From NCBI RefSeq assembly GCF_039555335.1, contig NC_092636.1, positions 56,103,706 to 56,167,705 on the forward strand: a stretch of DNA of 64,000 nt, read 5' to 3'. Position numbers and translations under genes: made by a program. Below are positions 1 to 12,543 of this stretch, piece by piece. A model generated the notes under the pieces. The model ran no database searches and had not been told where the DNA came from. It saw only the letters and a program-made list of their open reading frames with translations. This DNA comes from Amphiura filiformis. Taxonomy: Eukaryota > Echinodermata > Ophiuroidea > Amphilepidida > Amphiuridae. Positions within the stretch are counted from its first letter, which is position 1, and every line of letters begins with the position of its first letter.

Positions 1-107
1 GCTGGTCATTACCGTACTCCCGCAGCTACTCCCCAAAGCAACCACCAGGATAATGAAAATTCACTACTGCCTACATCTTTAATTATCCATAACCATGGTT
101 TTAATAG
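1..107 (+). CDS. DELE1: DELE1-like exon A, partial at window edge
   Basis: Frame 1 is open from the first base to a strong donor (AG|GTAAGTTAG at 107/108). It ends in phase 2, and the next exon supplies the completing base (AG+C, Ser). The peptide is low in complexity (PAATPQSNHQDNENS) and resembles a presequence or linker. The call rests on phase and donor quality only, so it is less certain than the later exons. Confidence 0.55.
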
Positions 108-3100
108 GTAAGTTAGCAAATAAGTTTAGGCCCAGTTTCCTCTGTTCCTGATATACAAATTGCAAACTTATGTGAGCTTGCAGCGTGAAACCTGCATCAT
201 CAATTAGCTCAGGCTGGTTATTACTGGCTATGGATACTTGACTGGTAAGAATGCCATGGCTCTAAACTAGAGCTAATAAGACCAAGAAAAAAAATATTGT
301 TGTGTTGCCCTGTATGAAAAAATAACTAAATTGGTAGGGTCTGATGTAAGGAAAATAGAGCTGAGCCACACACAAAAAAAACCAGGCTAGCCATCACTTC
401 TCCCACAGGACAATGGTAATTCACTATTATTTTTTAGTTTTAACAGGGAAGGGAAGATCATTTAAGATAAGATAAGATAAGAAGATCAATAAGATCATAT
501 TTTCCATTTCCATTCATTCTAAGCATAATTCCTATACACTAATCATGATATGCAGGGTACAACAGAGTCAGAAATTCAGAGAGAATCCGAGGATTCCATT
601 CTCGCAAAGATTCTCGACAACAAAATTGCAAGAATCTAAATGGATTTCAGTTTATCATACAAAGTTATATGGCGAGAATTCGTTGATACCACTGGGAGAA
701 TCCAAAAGGATTCTCGCACTTGGTTGCGAATTTCTGACTCTGTGCAAAATGTCTTTTATGTTATGCGGAAATACCTTAAGGTAATACACTATTTTAAAGT
801 GTTGCGATTTGGTAGTTCACAACATCTTGCGAATGGTAATGAGCTTTGGCAAAAATTACATTGCTCATTTCCTTGTGAGCGTGTAGAAGAATTCAAATAT
901 CACATAAATAATTTTGTAGGTCCTGTGGTTCTTGAGTTATGTTGTAAAGAGGGCTGAAACAACAACACTTTTGTAAAATGTACATAACTCATTAACAACA
1001 ATAAATTAAGCAAGTTTTCAAATTATATAGGTTGTAGAATGAACTTTTGCAAAACATCAATGTGTTATTTGCCAATAATTTATTGATCTAGAGACTGAAA
1101 ATCGATTTTTATAGTTGCTTCGACCAACAACACCTCGTCTACCCTTAAAGGTTTGCCTAATAGATCACATGGTCTCCTTTGCCTTATGGTAAATTTTACA
1201 TACAAATAGAGCTCTCCATCTTCTGGAAATGGCAACAAGCATTAAGGGTCTGTGCCCTTGTTTGTTGGTGGGATTTTTACGTCAGGGAACTTTTAATTTA
1301 CAATTCTAGTTGTGTCAAGGGAGCCCATGCACCATTAGATAAAGGTTTTTAGTATTAACCTTTTGATTGGTTGGATGATTCTAATTGTCTAGTTCTTTCT
1401 TTTTTCATGTGCTACTAGTATTCATACAAGTAGCATCACAGATAGTCACCATAGGGGAAGTACACAACAAGATGATTGGAAAAGTACTAGGAAGCATGAT
1501 TATTGGCACTCCTTCAGAGGGACACACAACCATTTTGAAGCTGTGGGATGGGTAAGTTAGAACAGGTGGAATTAATTCTGGGTTTTTTTATACTGTAAAA
1601 GGATCCATTTGGATTGTAGTGACAAACTTGCTGATTTGTGATACCCACTTACTGTTAAACATCACAATAGAATCTGTGAAGTCTCTACATGATTCACTGT
1701 ACTGGCAGAGATAATGGCATAAACAGCTTTTCATCACAAACTAGTCCATAACGTCCCCCTCTAGGGCCCCCTTGGAGATCAGTACTAGTTACTGAAGGGG
1801 CTACCCTGGTTAAAGAAAGATTAAATAAATAAATAAAATATACTCATTATCAATGATATATTTACGGGAGAAGATGGTCATCATGATCATAAGTGTAATC
1901 CTGCAGCACATGGCCATTTCAATATTTCCAATCAGAGAATTAAAAAATGCAATTAAAAAAAATGAGAAATAAAGACACCTGTCAGTCACTTGAAATGAAA
2001 CCACGGCAAAACAAAACACATAAACAGGTCTGTAAATATGAAACTAATAAAATAGCTAACTATTATTGTTTAAATTTGCAGGGAACAGCCATCATCATCA
2101 GCCTCCAACTGTGCCGTGGGTTATCCACTTTCACCCACTCTGACAGTAACAACAGACGTCGTAATGGACCCAAGGCTATGCTCACATCTATTGCACATGC
2201 TATGCCTATGTTGGAAGGTCATATGCCATCCTTGTCAATGAAAGTGGTTGATGAAAAACTTACCGAAGAACCACGAAAGACAAAGCCAACATCACAGCAC
2301 CAGTTTGATGCAAAGAAGGTAATGATGGAGGGTTTTGTGATATAAGTTGCCGACTGGCTTATTAAAATTCCTGACTGGACAGAGCCCTCTCATTAGCGTG
2401 CACCCTAGGAAAGTGGAGAGATTCCTTGCACCTACTTGCATGTAAACAATGGATTGTATTATCACCCTTAATCTATCCATGCCATGAACAAACAAAAGTG
2501 TCAACTCAAGAAAAAGTTTCAAACAACCCTAATGTAGACTTATATACCATTTAAAGCCAGCAAAGACTTGAATAAAAGAACAACAAAGTTGACTATAACA
2601 AAAAGCAATTATTAAAACATTCATACCATTCCATATTCCAGAGCAAGTGTTATCAACAGGTGACCTGTGGACCAAATCTCTCAAATGTAAAGAAGATATA
2701 AATAACTGGGGTGTGTCTGGCCCTCAAGCATGACATATGAAGAACTTGTTTCCAAACCATGTTAAGTCCACAAACACATGTGCGATATTGCAATGAATTG
2801 TGGTGCTATAGGTATAGTAATTTCAGTTGGATGTACCATTACAAAGCAAACAAGTGGATGGATGCACAGTAACATATGTTTTCCAAATGAGAACAATAGT
2901 CTGCATATTGTTAGCAGCATTGTTGTGGTAAATAATGGCTTGTTGATGGTACAACTCATTGTTGCTAATGTCAAACTTGTCAAAGTAATTGTGATTGTAT
3001 CGCACAAGTAAATGAGAAACATTGGGTTGTGGACTTAACATGGTTTGGAAACAAGCTCTTCATATTATTTGAAATGTATTTGGCCCCTTGTGGCCCTAAC

Positions 3101-6100
3101 ATAAATTGAGAACCCCTTGTTCCAGAAAATAAATCATAGTCTGGGGCATCATACTAATCACATCTTTCTGCATATTACATTTGTCAGAATTTTGAAACAA
3201 GTGAAGAACTAGAAGAAGCATGTCAGAAGTTACGATCAGTTTCAGATGAAAGTATCGGCATGGCTCACAACGCGATAGGCTTACAAAAGGCCAGGCAAGG
3301 ACACCTAGCGATAGCTGCCCAGCATTTTTTGAAAGGGAGTCTTCTGGGATACAGCAAAGCAAAATTCAATATGGCAGTGTGCTATGAGCAAGGCAGGGGT
3401 GTAAATCAAAATTTTACCAAGGTAAAGTCTATAAATATTTGTTTGTTTTCCTTTATCTAATTTTTCACTTACATCAGTAGAGATTTGTACTATTACTGGG
3501 TGCAGTTTTGTTGTTGTGTGGGAGGAGTAGCAGACCCCACAAGTTTATTTGGGGGAGTCTGGCCCAAACGCCAAGAAAAAGAGTATGGGTACTTCGGCCT
3601 GTGAACATTGGTCTGGCATGACATTACCTTCTAACCCTAACGGCTTACGGGATTTTTGGTGACTGGAAGGGAAAGAAGGGAGGAATAAAGAGAGAAAAGA
3701 AAGAAAGAAGTTGTTTGCACTGGGTGGGATTCGAACCCGAGACCCCTCGCATACCAAGCACTAGGCCGGCGACACTTAGCTACACATCTTCCGCTTGCCT
3801 GGCCAGCGAAAGCGTGCCTATATATCACTTAGAGTGATTGCATCATCACATCACCTGGGATGCACGCACGCACAGTGGTGCATATATCAAGTAGTATTTT
3901 GTAGTACATGGTATATACTGTTAGGGTTAAGCTCCCACCATTCTGATATGGCCACAAATGGCAGTTGGAATAAATTATGATATCTGTGAGTTAAACTCAT
4001 GTGTAAATAATCATTCTGATACACATATTTCTGGTATTGTTTGTTCCAACCAGGCAGTGGAGCTGTACAATGAAGCTGCTTCACAAGGCCATGCCATGTC
4101 GCAATATAACTTGGGAGTGTTCTACCTAGTAGGCATAGGAGATGCAGAATTGAACCCACAGAAAGCAATAGAATTGATAACCACAGCAGCTAATCAAGGC
4201 TTAACTCAGGTATGTAATGTGGAGTGTTATAACACCTTCAGTTTGATGCTGAATTTACACTACCAGTGACTTCTGAAGAGTCAATTGGTCATCACTATTG
4301 AAGAGGGACTCATCATTCAGTAATTTGCTGAACCATACACATAAATTTATCAAAATTCAGAGTTTTGAATTTTTGGAACAAGAATAGATGTGCTAATGAA
4401 ATGGACAAATGGCAGATGTGAATGCAATCTGATAAAGACAGAATCTGACATTGATATGGAGGGAGGATTACTTTTGTTTTTTCTGATCACACAAGCAGAC
4501 CTTGATAGCAATTTGCACTTTACGGACATGTTATTTGCATGTTTATGCAATAGACATGATATTTTGTGATGAAATAGGCCTATATATGATTGTTGATCGG
4601 TCAGTTGTGCAGTTAGACAAAACATTTTGTACCAAAAATTGCTGAATAGGCCCACATAAGATGGCTGTTCTTGAGATTGCAAAAGGCTCTTAATCTAGTG
4701 GGTGCAGCAATTGTTCTAAAATCTTGCCTGACCTAACAAATTGGGAAACATTTTGATGAGAATCAAAAAAGGAATGTTAATATCAGTATCTACTGCAAAA
4801 TTATTCACATTTGGGAACAGTTTGAATATTTCTAAATTTTGTTCTTGATTTGACATATTCAGGCCCAGACGTATCTCGGTGCATATTATTTACAAGATCC
4901 CCATCAAGACACTAAGAAAGCAGTTGATTTGTTGAAGCAAGCAGCCCAGAAACATGTAAGTTGTATGGACTTCATCATCAATTAGGCAACTCATAAATGG
5001 GTATAAAAGCAAATGGCAACACAATGCAAAATAAATGGAGCAGCATATTAACATAAGTGGGGTTGTGAAACTGCCTCCATTCATTTTAGTACTTTTAGAT
5101 TTTATGGGTGGAGGAAGGCGCAATTAGTTCATATTTGTTCATATTTGTGACACGATCAAGGGAAATGAGTCGGATGTCGCTAATATTGATTTTGAGATAT
5201 TAACAAAGAAAGTGTTAAAATTCTTTTGTTTTATATTGTTTTCAGCGATTGATAAATTGATGTAACTTTGCAAAGAAAAGTTGTATCAACATGGGGTTTT
5301 CAGTTTCTGAACTCTCTAAGTGTCCTCTTTAGAAACATGTGAAAAACTCATTTTCGACCAGGGTAGACATGTGACACATTCCCCTTGATCATGTCACATT
5401 TTACTAATCGTGGCATCAAGGTGTTTAGTGCTAAAAGATGCAGCTGTATGTTGTCACTTGATATGACAGTGCTTTGTTTTCATATATATATTTTTTCAAA
5501 TTAACATTGTAGAGTATTGACTTGGATTTGAAACTTTGAAAAATTGCATTTCCATGGTTACAGTGTTAAGTTTTGTAATTAACAGTGAATCTGATTTTAA
5601 TTTCTTGTAATTTGATCACAAAACATTTGAGTGTAGAATACTTTGTTGGACTTAACAATGGCATGACATGGATTGATATAGAACAGGGCGATTGGGGTGC
5701 ATAAGTTGGGTGGAGCACCTACTCTACTTGCGCTTTGTGTAATGTGTGACTGGCACGTGGTTATGTGAATTTACATGCATAGGAACAAAAACTGAATAAT
5801 GTTGGTACTTTATAAGTTGAACAAAGTATAAGCTTGTATTTTTTTTCTAACATAACAGGACAAGGAAGCATTGTTTCATCTTGGTGTGTGCTATCAGTAT
5901 GGGCTAGGGATTGAATCCAATACAGCTAAAGCAGCTAGTTACTACCACCAGTCAGCCAGTATGGGATACATACCAGCTGTGTATAGTTTGGGCACTTTTT
6001 ACGAGGAAGGATTAGGAGGTAAGAAATATCCCAGCAGATTATGACAAGCAGTGTATTAGCAATAAGCCAACAAAGGCCATTCAGGCCCATAGGTCTTGAA

Positions 6101-7384
6101 ACCTACAGGCCCTCATCAATTGTTATGGGTATAAACTCAATTATAAAATTGACACATTATGTTTAACAGGTTGGAGATTGTAATGTTAGATTGGTCCACA
6201 TTTGTGTGACATTTTCTACTCAAAAAAAAATATCAGCAGGTAATGCCAAATCACAGGAAGAATTGATGTTGATTGAATGTGTTTTAATTGATTTTGGTAA
6301 CAAAATTTCACTGGGGCCCTGTAATATTTTGAGTGTAAGTCAATGCATGTCCTAGGTATTTTGGTTACATTGTCAGGGAAAATGGATAAAATGGTCGGTA
6401 TAGAAGAGAATGGTCATCATCATCTAGGGCTGATGACGTAAAACTAGTTTCCAACCAGGGAGTCCATTATAGAGTGCTTTGTGATTGATAAAGAGTCAGA
6501 TGGCATGCTTTTATGATAATCACAGCAGTTCCAAATAGTACCACAGTACCACCTTAATGAGAAAGTGAGATTCATGTACCTGGGGTGAGTTGGGGTTTAT
6601 GCTACTTCTTGTCTACTGTCTTGGCAAGTCAATGACACCAACACTTTGAGACAGTTGTTTGTGTGGGCATCTATGCTGCATCTTTGAACAGGTGTGTGTG
6701 TATGCCAGTGCATTGAGTGAATCCTCACAATTTGAAGCTGTGCCCAGTGATATGCGTATGCTGCTTGGTTTTGTATCATCTCAGACTCCATTATGTGATG
6801 CTTTAATAGTAGTGTAAAAGGCGACATTGGATTAACGACTCATTTTATCATATATATCTTTTTCACTTCCCCATACAGGACTGCCAGTTAACTTGCAAGA
6901 AGCCAAAGAACTGTACCAATATGCCAGTCAAAATGACTGCAAGGAGGCAAGAATAAGACTGATCCAGCTGCGGGAAAAAGAAATTGCCGCACAAAAACAA
7001 TCACAACGACAGGTGATGTCCAAACGTACAAAGAAACAAAGTACTATCAAGCGCAGTAAAACTGCTATATCTATACACACATCAGCATCGGCGCCAGCAC
7101 TCAGTACAATAGTAACTGACAATAATGTGGACATGGTACAGAACAGTAAGAGTGCAGCTATAGCTGATCAGTTGTCTTATCTCAGTCTCTTCATGCCATA
7201 CTTTTACAATATTGGGAATAGAATCAAGGACAGTTCAAGTATAGAAGAGAAGAGGCCAGTTGTATTTCAAGTCGGGGAAGAGATGGATGATGCGGAGTTT
7301 GCTGATGGTTATGAGCAAGTTGGAGTAAAGCAGGTTTCGCACAACATGAACTCCAGGATGTCTTCTTTGTTAACCGTTTCTTGA
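1..7384 (+). CDS. DELE1: DELE1-like mitochondrial stress relay protein, spliced, 5' end outside window
   Basis: Joined exons 1-107, 1434-1551, 2082-2318, 3188-3421, 4054-4209, 4863-4955, 5859-6018 and 6879-7384 give one open frame of 536 residues with no internal stop; all introns are GT-AG and phases agree. Residues about 66-90 (FEAVGW then GTAIIISLQLCRGLSTF) match the N-terminal hydrophobic block of vertebrate DELE1. Residues about 179-400 form seven Sel1/TPR-like repeats (for example YSKAKFNMAVCYEQGRGV). In vertebrates DELE1 is mitochondrial, is cut by OMA1 under stress, and its repeat fragment binds the kinase HRI to start the integrated stress response. That role is inferred here from homology. 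The tail (about 400-536) has a basic stretch (KRTKKQSTIKRSK) and an acidic patch, and I do not recognise it as a domain. Human DELE1 is about 515 residues, so this protein is somewhat longer. Other Sel1-repeat proteins are the main alternative, but the N-terminal match argues for DELE1. Confidence 0.85.
563..742. mobile_element. Small TIR element with GAATC dyads (copy 1)
   Basis: Perfect 15-bp TIRs (CAGAGTCAGAAATTC at 563-577, reverse complement at 728-742) bracket 180 bp in the first DELE1 intron. The interior carries several GAATCC...GGATTC dyads. There is no coding capacity, so it is a MITE-type element. No clear target duplication is seen. Confidence 0.6.
1434..1551 (+). CDS. DELE1: DELE1-like exon B
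   Basis: The acceptor follows a pyrimidine tract (TTCTTTCTTTTTT, then ...AAGTAG) and the donor is TGG|GTAAGTTAG. The exon encodes a segment ending WHSFRGTHNHFEAVGW. Together with the next exon this aligns with the conserved Trp-rich, hydrophobic N-terminal block of DELE1. Confidence 0.75.
2082..2318 (+). CDS. DELE1: DELE1-like exon C
   Basis: The acceptor is TTTGCAG|GGAACAGCC and the donor AAGAAG|GTAATG; the exon is phase 0 at both ends with 79 codons. It starts GTAIIISLQLCRGLSTF, the C-terminal half of the hydrophobic segment. It then runs into a polar linker, the area where OMA1 cleaves vertebrate DELE1. No cleavage site can be assigned from sequence. Confidence 0.82.
2734..3066. mobile_element. 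Foldback/MITE element in DELE1 intron
   Basis: Forty-bp arms (2734-2773 and 3027-3066, about 2 mismatches) are inverted around a 250-bp interior in intron 3. The arm contains TTGTTTCCAAACCATGTTAA. Overlapping open frames on both strands here are by-products of the repeat. The family is not known to me. Confidence 0.65.
3188..3421 (+). CDS. DELE1: DELE1-like exon D, first Sel1 repeats
   Basis: The acceptor is TTTGTCAG|AATTTTGAA and the donor ACCAAG|GTAAAG; 78 codons, phase 0. It encodes a helical lead-in (SEELEEACQKLRSVSDESIG) followed by repeats 1 and 2, ending NMAVCYEQGRGVNQNFTK. Sel1 signatures (ALYNLGxxYxxGxGV-like) are evident. Confidence 0.88.
3490..3830 (-). mobile_element. tRNA-derived SINE-like insertion
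   Basis: Read on the minus strand, about 3800-3722 looks like a tRNA: an A-box-like D arm (GTAGCTAAGTG) and a perfect B box (GGTTCGAATCC, + strand 3727-3737). A pyrimidine-rich stretch and a roughly 200-bp non-tRNA body follow, running to about 3490. This layout fits a SINE rather than a functional tRNA gene. It lies antisense within a DELE1 intron. The ends are approximate and no target duplication was identified. Confidence 0.6.
4054..4209 (+). CDS. DELE1: DELE1-like exon E, Sel1 repeats
   Basis: The acceptor is CCAACCAG|GCAGTGGAG and the donor ACTCAG|GTATGT; 52 codons, phase 0. It encodes AVELYNEAASQGHAMSQYNL and the next repeat up to TTAANQGLTQ. Exon borders fall near repeat borders, as is common in repeat proteins. 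Confidence 0.88.
4863..4955 (+). CDS. DELE1: DELE1-like exon F, Sel1 repeat
   Basis: The acceptor is ATATTCAG|GCCCAGACG and the donor AAACAT|GTAAGT; 31 codons, phase 0. It encodes one repeat, AQTYLGAYYLQDPH followed by KKAVDLLKQAAQKH. This matches the vertebrate repeat carrying a DPxxD-type insertion. Confidence 0.87.
5146..5398. mobile_element. TGTGACACGATC MITE (copy 1)
   Basis: Imperfect TIRs begin TGTGACACGATCAAGGG (5146) and end CCCCTTGATCATGTCACA (5398). The 253-bp non-coding body is nearly identical to that at 63484-63733. It lies in the sixth DELE1 intron. Confidence 0.7.
5859..6018 (+). CDS. DELE1: DELE1-like exon G, Sel1 repeats
   Basis: The acceptor is CATAACAG|GACAAGGAA and the donor GGAG|GTAAGA; 53 codons plus one base (phase 1). 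It encodes ALFHLGVCYQYGLGIESNTA, the best-matching Sel1 repeat, and YIPAVYSLGTFYEEGLGG of the next. Confidence 0.88.
6879..7384 (+). CDS. DELE1: DELE1-like terminal exon
   Basis: The acceptor is CCATACAG|GACTGCC; the two leading bases complete a Gly codon. The frame closes at TGA, 7382-7384. It finishes the last Sel1 repeat (LPVNLQEAKELYQYASQND), then gives a basic, Ser-rich linker and an acidic, aromatic tail (SYLSLFMPYFYNIGNRIKD, then VGEEMDDAEFADGYEQV). The tail is of unknown function. Confidence 0.85.
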
Positions 7385-10300
7385 TTCAGTTTCTATGGTA
7401 CTGATGATAGGAGGTATAATCAAGTTACTACTGGTGATGTTAGTGGAATAATGGTCATCATAAAACAAGTGGATCACTGGTGCTGTAAATTAGGTTTGGG
7501 TTATATTAACCCAGTTATTGATGAACTAAGAACCAGGGTCTGGTTAGTTTTAAAACCAGGGTCTGGTTAGTTGAATCAGGTTTTGGTAAGTTAAACTAGG
7601 TTACTGGCTAGGTTTAGCTGCTATTCTTCATTATAATAACTTGTAAAAGTCTAAAAGAGGTGAGTAAAATATTGGTCAGAATTCATACTGATTTTGAGAA
7701 GTGAGTGAAAGGTTGACAAATATTTTACACACACACAGATGACAGATTAATATTCAGTAAGGTATTTTAAGGGTGTAAAGTCTATAAATATTAATAATGA
7801 CAAGACCCTTGTGATCAAGAAATCCATCCAGTCCAGATCAAAATTCTCAAGGTCATCACTGTAGACCCTGTGTAGTTCAGTGGTATGACTTGCTAATGCT
7901 AAACTGAGACTGCCTGGATTACATCTCACCACAAGTTTTCTTTCCCTCTATTTGTCAATTCAGTTCAATTTTATCATACTAGAAGTGTTGAAATTTCCTT
8001 CTTTCAAATGGCATTTGGGTGAATGTATAGGTGAATGTATAATTTGTTTATAGTAGTGTTGACATCTAAACAAGTATTTGATTTGATTTGTTCGGGTTTT
8101 TGACAACCCTGGATAACCCAAGAAAGCCTCTATTGAAGCTTGTTTCCATTGGGGTCCAAATATATATGTGACACAATCTGATTCAACAGGCCAATGTTAG
8201 AAATCTTGAATTTTAATAATATCCGGACAATGAAATTCATTGATGGTATCCACTATCACCCATTATAGTCTGTTCTTGTCTCAAGTAACACCATGCTGGA
8301 TTTCGCAGTTGCAGATTTGAATCGCACCTTCGGGCATATACACACGCATAGAAAGGTGATTTGACCATGTGCTAGCGATGCAGTCACGTAAACGCACCAA
8401 TTCGAAGCTGCCACTGTCAGATCAAACATGGCGTTACTCTCAACTTGAGACGAGACACGCTATCTATCAAAAGAGAAAACAGGAAAAAGCAATTCATATT
8501 CCAAATTCATGATAGTATCTGAATGTATTCTTAAACAAACTTGCAAAGCTAGTCTTCCACCCAAAGTCTGTATACTTGGATGTGGAGAAGTATATGATGT
8601 GATCAAGTACAATGTTTGCAGATATGGGAATAAATGTGTCAGTTTTTCCCGTGTAATCAAATCCCTTTGTTTTTATGACAATTTAACTTGGAATAACTTT
8701 CAAACTAAAGGTGATAGAAACCTGTTCTCTTTTACAGTGAAACTAAGCTACAAAAGTACTAATAATTATAAATCATAATTTGATTTTGAGTCAACATGAA
8801 ACTCATTTTGCTTGGTGGCATTAAGGGTCATGCTGTAGATTGTTACATTCAAATCATTATGACAGAAGGGCCAGATAGAATGTATATATTTGTAATGGAT
8901 GTGTTCACAATACCATACCTCATCTTGCTATCTTATTAAATGTGTCTTAGCTAACCACCTGTCAACCTGTCGTTTTAGACAGGGGCATTTGCTGTGGGAT
9001 GGTCAGAAATGCCTTTGACAGGTGTCATATGGAAATTATAGGGGCTGTAAGTTTAATTTTATTCAACTCGGAAGCAGGTCAAATTTCTAAATGAATGAAG
9101 GCCACGTAACAACACTATATTATTTAAATGCAATAACTTCAAATTACTTATAACACTTGTATTTATAACACTTGTAGTCAGGGAGTATTATAAGGGAATT
9201 GTAGTCAGGATTCAACAGATTTATTGTGCAGGAGGAGTAGCGGACGGTCTTGTTTACCTCCCACAGCAACATGATGAACTTTTACTTTTGTCAACAGGGT
9301 TGTAGCTATGCCATTTTATAAAACCATTACTCATGCTACCCAGCTGGCAATATCAGGCATTACTAACAGCACAAAAAACTATTACAAAAAATGTTCTTCC
9401 TCAAAATAGCTGCAAATGCTACCTGGTTTTAGTGCTGGATGAATTCTCACTTCATCAGAAGCTAAAGTTTGCGTAGCTACAACACTGCTTGCAAACATAC
9501 CATCAAATTATTTTTTTCTGTGGTATGATTTTTTATGGAATGTTTTTACTTGTACATACTTGTATATATTGACAAAGAGATGGCAATTATTCAAATATTA
9601 CGCACAAATATTACAAATGTATTCTCGTTATGAAGTGAGCTAAACAATTTAGCATTACAATCAGTAAATGGGACTGGAAGATGAACACAATACATGTTTA
9701 TGGGTAAATCAATTACACCTGTTCAAGACTCAGGGCATTTACACTTCATCAGTTGTAATTTAATTTAGTAAAATGTAAAATCATTTAAATACTATTTTTG
9801 CAAGCGATGTCTTCATTATTTGAAAATGAAGAAACAGATAGCCTTTCTGAAATTATTTTTTCAAATTTCCAACAGTTAGGATTCATTTTGTGATGTATAA
9901 AGTGTACATTGCTTTGATGTGTATGTAAGTACTAAACAATGAATATCATGTGATTTAGTCATTCAATTGTACTGGTATTCCCACTTGGATGTTACCTTCA
10001 CACTACTGTATACACTGTTATTTTCGCAAGGGTTTTATTTTCGCGAATTGGTGTGAAAGCGTGAAAATAGCAACACACGAAAATATACATTTTGTATAGA
10101 GTTATATAATAATTTCAAATTAACAACAAGTGCAATTTCCTAAAAAATCAAAATCGCAAAAAATTCTGTACAGGAAAATTACAGCATATTCAGTAATCTT
10201 TGAATACAATCAAGGCACCTCATGTCCTCAACAAGGTGTGTCACATCACTTGACTGGTTGCAAATGCAGAACAAATAGGCAGTGCCTTGTAATGGTAAAT

Positions 10301-10799
10301 CTTGGCATTTCAAGTACTGTCAACTCAACTGAAAAACTTGATACAGAAAGAAGTGATACTCCACCTCACCCTGATATTGAATGGATTTTGAAAAAGGACT
10401 TAGGAAACTTTCAAAAACAAAAACGTGACAACCGATCTGTTCTGAAAGGAATATATTTATTAATCGACAAGTAAGTAATGTACAATATATACTGGTAATA
10501 TAATTATACCATGATTGCTTTTGATTTTGTTTCTGTTACCCTGTCCAACATTTCGGCCCAAATTGGCGTTAGAATTTGGCATGAACTCTACAAATGGATT
10601 CTTTCCAAGATCCTCATCAGATTTATGTGAATCAAAGTTGATTCTCATAAATAATCAAATTGTTTCTCTTAAATGGTCAAAGTCTACACATAACTTGGTA
10701 AGTGATTCCCATAATAGTAATTTGCAAGAATCAAAATTGATTCTCACACTGCAAAAACATCTAACCCTGCAAATGTAAGCCTAACAGGGGACGTAACAA
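7385..10799. other. Intergenic stretch after DELE1; 3'UTR and old repeats
   Basis: No further coding region is convincing. The DELE1 3'UTR must start here; the first AATAAA on this strand is at 8629-8634 and an ATTAAA is at 8935-8940, so the 3' end is uncertain. At 7862-7935 a degraded tRNA-like string (TAGTTCAGTGGTATGAC) is visible. Positions 9228-9262 resemble the end of the SINE-like body at 3490. Confidence 0.4.
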
Positions 10800-10974
10800 G
10801 GTCAGAATTTAGTTTTACAGTGTGAGAATCAATCTTGATTCTTGCAGAATAAATTTACTTGAATCATTTGATTCTTACAAATCAATTCTTACAAACTATG
10901 AAAGTTTGCGCGAATCAACTTTGATTCACGCAAATCTGTTTACGAGAATCTTTGTGAGTTGCCAAATTCTGACC
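10800..10974. mobile_element. GAATC-dyad TIR element (copy 2)
   Basis: Eleven-bp TIRs (GGTCAGAATTT and its inverse) enclose 175 bp with repeated GAATC-N4-5-GATTC dyads, as in 563-742. More GAATC dyads spread upstream from about 10590, which suggests an older neighbouring copy. Confidence 0.5.
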
Positions 10975-11076
10975 CTGATATAAGGAGAGCAAAAGGATTA
11001 ATACTTAAGATCTCATTTTAATCTTCATCAAATGTACAACTTCAAATCTGTTGCACCATTTCAAGTACCGGTACTG

Positions 11077-11592
11077 TATAGACGAATCCAAATACACGCA
11101 TTCCTACACCTGACTAGCAGCCTTTAGTTGGGTAGCCGCCGGCTACAATGCACTCAAAATGTGAAATGATTCGGCCTTGGCGGAAATTTTAAACTGCATT
11201 CCATCACCCGTTTTACACCTTCCGCGAAAACACAGGCAGACAAAAGAATAACACAATACAGTTCCCTTCGACAAAACACACAGCATGGTCTATTCGCTGT
11301 TGAAGTGACATAATAATCGGATTAATACACACGGTATCTATGCATTAATGTACTTGCGAACAAAAGGGCTATATGTATGAATAGATGCGACGGGATTACC
11401 TGCGGAATTATCTCCATTATATATATTATTAGCTATTATTCTATTAACCCTCCTCGTCCTTGCATCTTCTCTAGGTGTTAGGCGGCTTTTATTTGCACAA
11501 TTGACGCTCAAAGCACCAGGTTGGTGCTAGCGGCTACCCAAAGATGTCCGACCAAATCCTGACCATGACTTGGCTACTTGGATTCGTCTATA
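11077..11592. mobile_element. TIR element, TATAGACGAATCCAA ends
   Basis: A perfect 15-bp TIR (TATAGACGAATCCAA, 11077-11091; inverse at 11578-11592) continues as weaker inverted similarity that includes GGGTAGCCGC. The 516-bp element has no transposase frame. TA bases form both outer ends. Confidence 0.6.
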
Positions 11593-11634
11593 GTGGAAAA
11601 TTTTCATAAAGTTTTTATTATTTTTGTGATTGAT

Positions 11635-12191
11635 TTAAGGGCTGGGGTATGAACGTTTGGACAGTATTTATTGTGGGACATTAGAGCACATCAGACATAT
11701 CGAATTGCATTCTGAAGTAAACTTTATAAATCTGATGATTTATACTTAAAGTGTATGTAGGTGGGATGAAAAGTCGACGATCAATTGAAAATTTTGACCT
11801 TTTCAGTATTGAAGATATGGATTTTTTTCCCCAAAACACCAATAAAAATTAGGTCTTTTTGGGAAAAAAATCCATATCTTTAATATGAAAGGTCAAAATT
11901 TTCAATTAACCGTCTGCTTTTCCTCCCTGGTACATACACTTTAAGAATATGTCATTAGATTTATATAATTTACTTCGAGGACTGTTATATATCAAAAATT
12001 TGAAAAATATCAAATTTTTATAATTTGTCATAAAATTTGTATTATATTGTGATTTTCAAAAAATGAAAATTATTTGATATCAGAAAGACATGCTTCAGTA
12101 TTCAGAATGCAATTTGCTAGGCCTGAGGTGCTCTCATGTCCCACAAAAAATACTGTCGAAACGCAATAAACGCTTATTTTAGATCCCTTAA
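11635..12191. mobile_element. TTAA-flanked foldback element
   Basis: TTAA sits at both edges (11635-11638, 12188-12191), next to GGG and CCC. Long inverted arms share GACAGTATTT, GTGGGACAT, AGAGCAC and TTGCATTCTGAA. A further hairpin lies inside (11780-11940). TTAA flanks fit piggyBac-type target choice, but there is no transposase and the end bases differ from typical piggyBac, so the superfamily is open. Confidence 0.65.
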
Positions 12192-12543
12192 GAAAACACA
12201 AAACTGGAACAGTTAAAAATTAATACTGTTACAATATCTTGCTAAACAGTACAAGGTGTTTTATCTTTCATCTCAAATCATGTCCAAGTTTTAATTTTCA
12301 CTGCTGAACTGTTTTGCAGTGAAAAGGTAAGTTAGTGTGAAATAATATGCAACTTTAATTTGGGTATGTTGCTTTGTATTTTTATAAACATGAAAATAAA
12401 ATATTTTATTGAATCAAAATAAAATGCTTTAGTGTTTTTGTCTTAAGTATTTTTTTGTAGCAGCAAGGAAGGCAATCTTATGTTCTAGAAGGTCCTTTGT
12501 TGTCTCGCCTGAATGTTCAGGGAGAGACTTAGTAATCACTATG

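Noticed and set aside
7862..7935. Possible tRNA gene with D arm TAGTTCAGTGGTATGAC
   Set aside because: Acceptor strands do not pair and the B box is degenerate. Probably a tRNA-derived relic.
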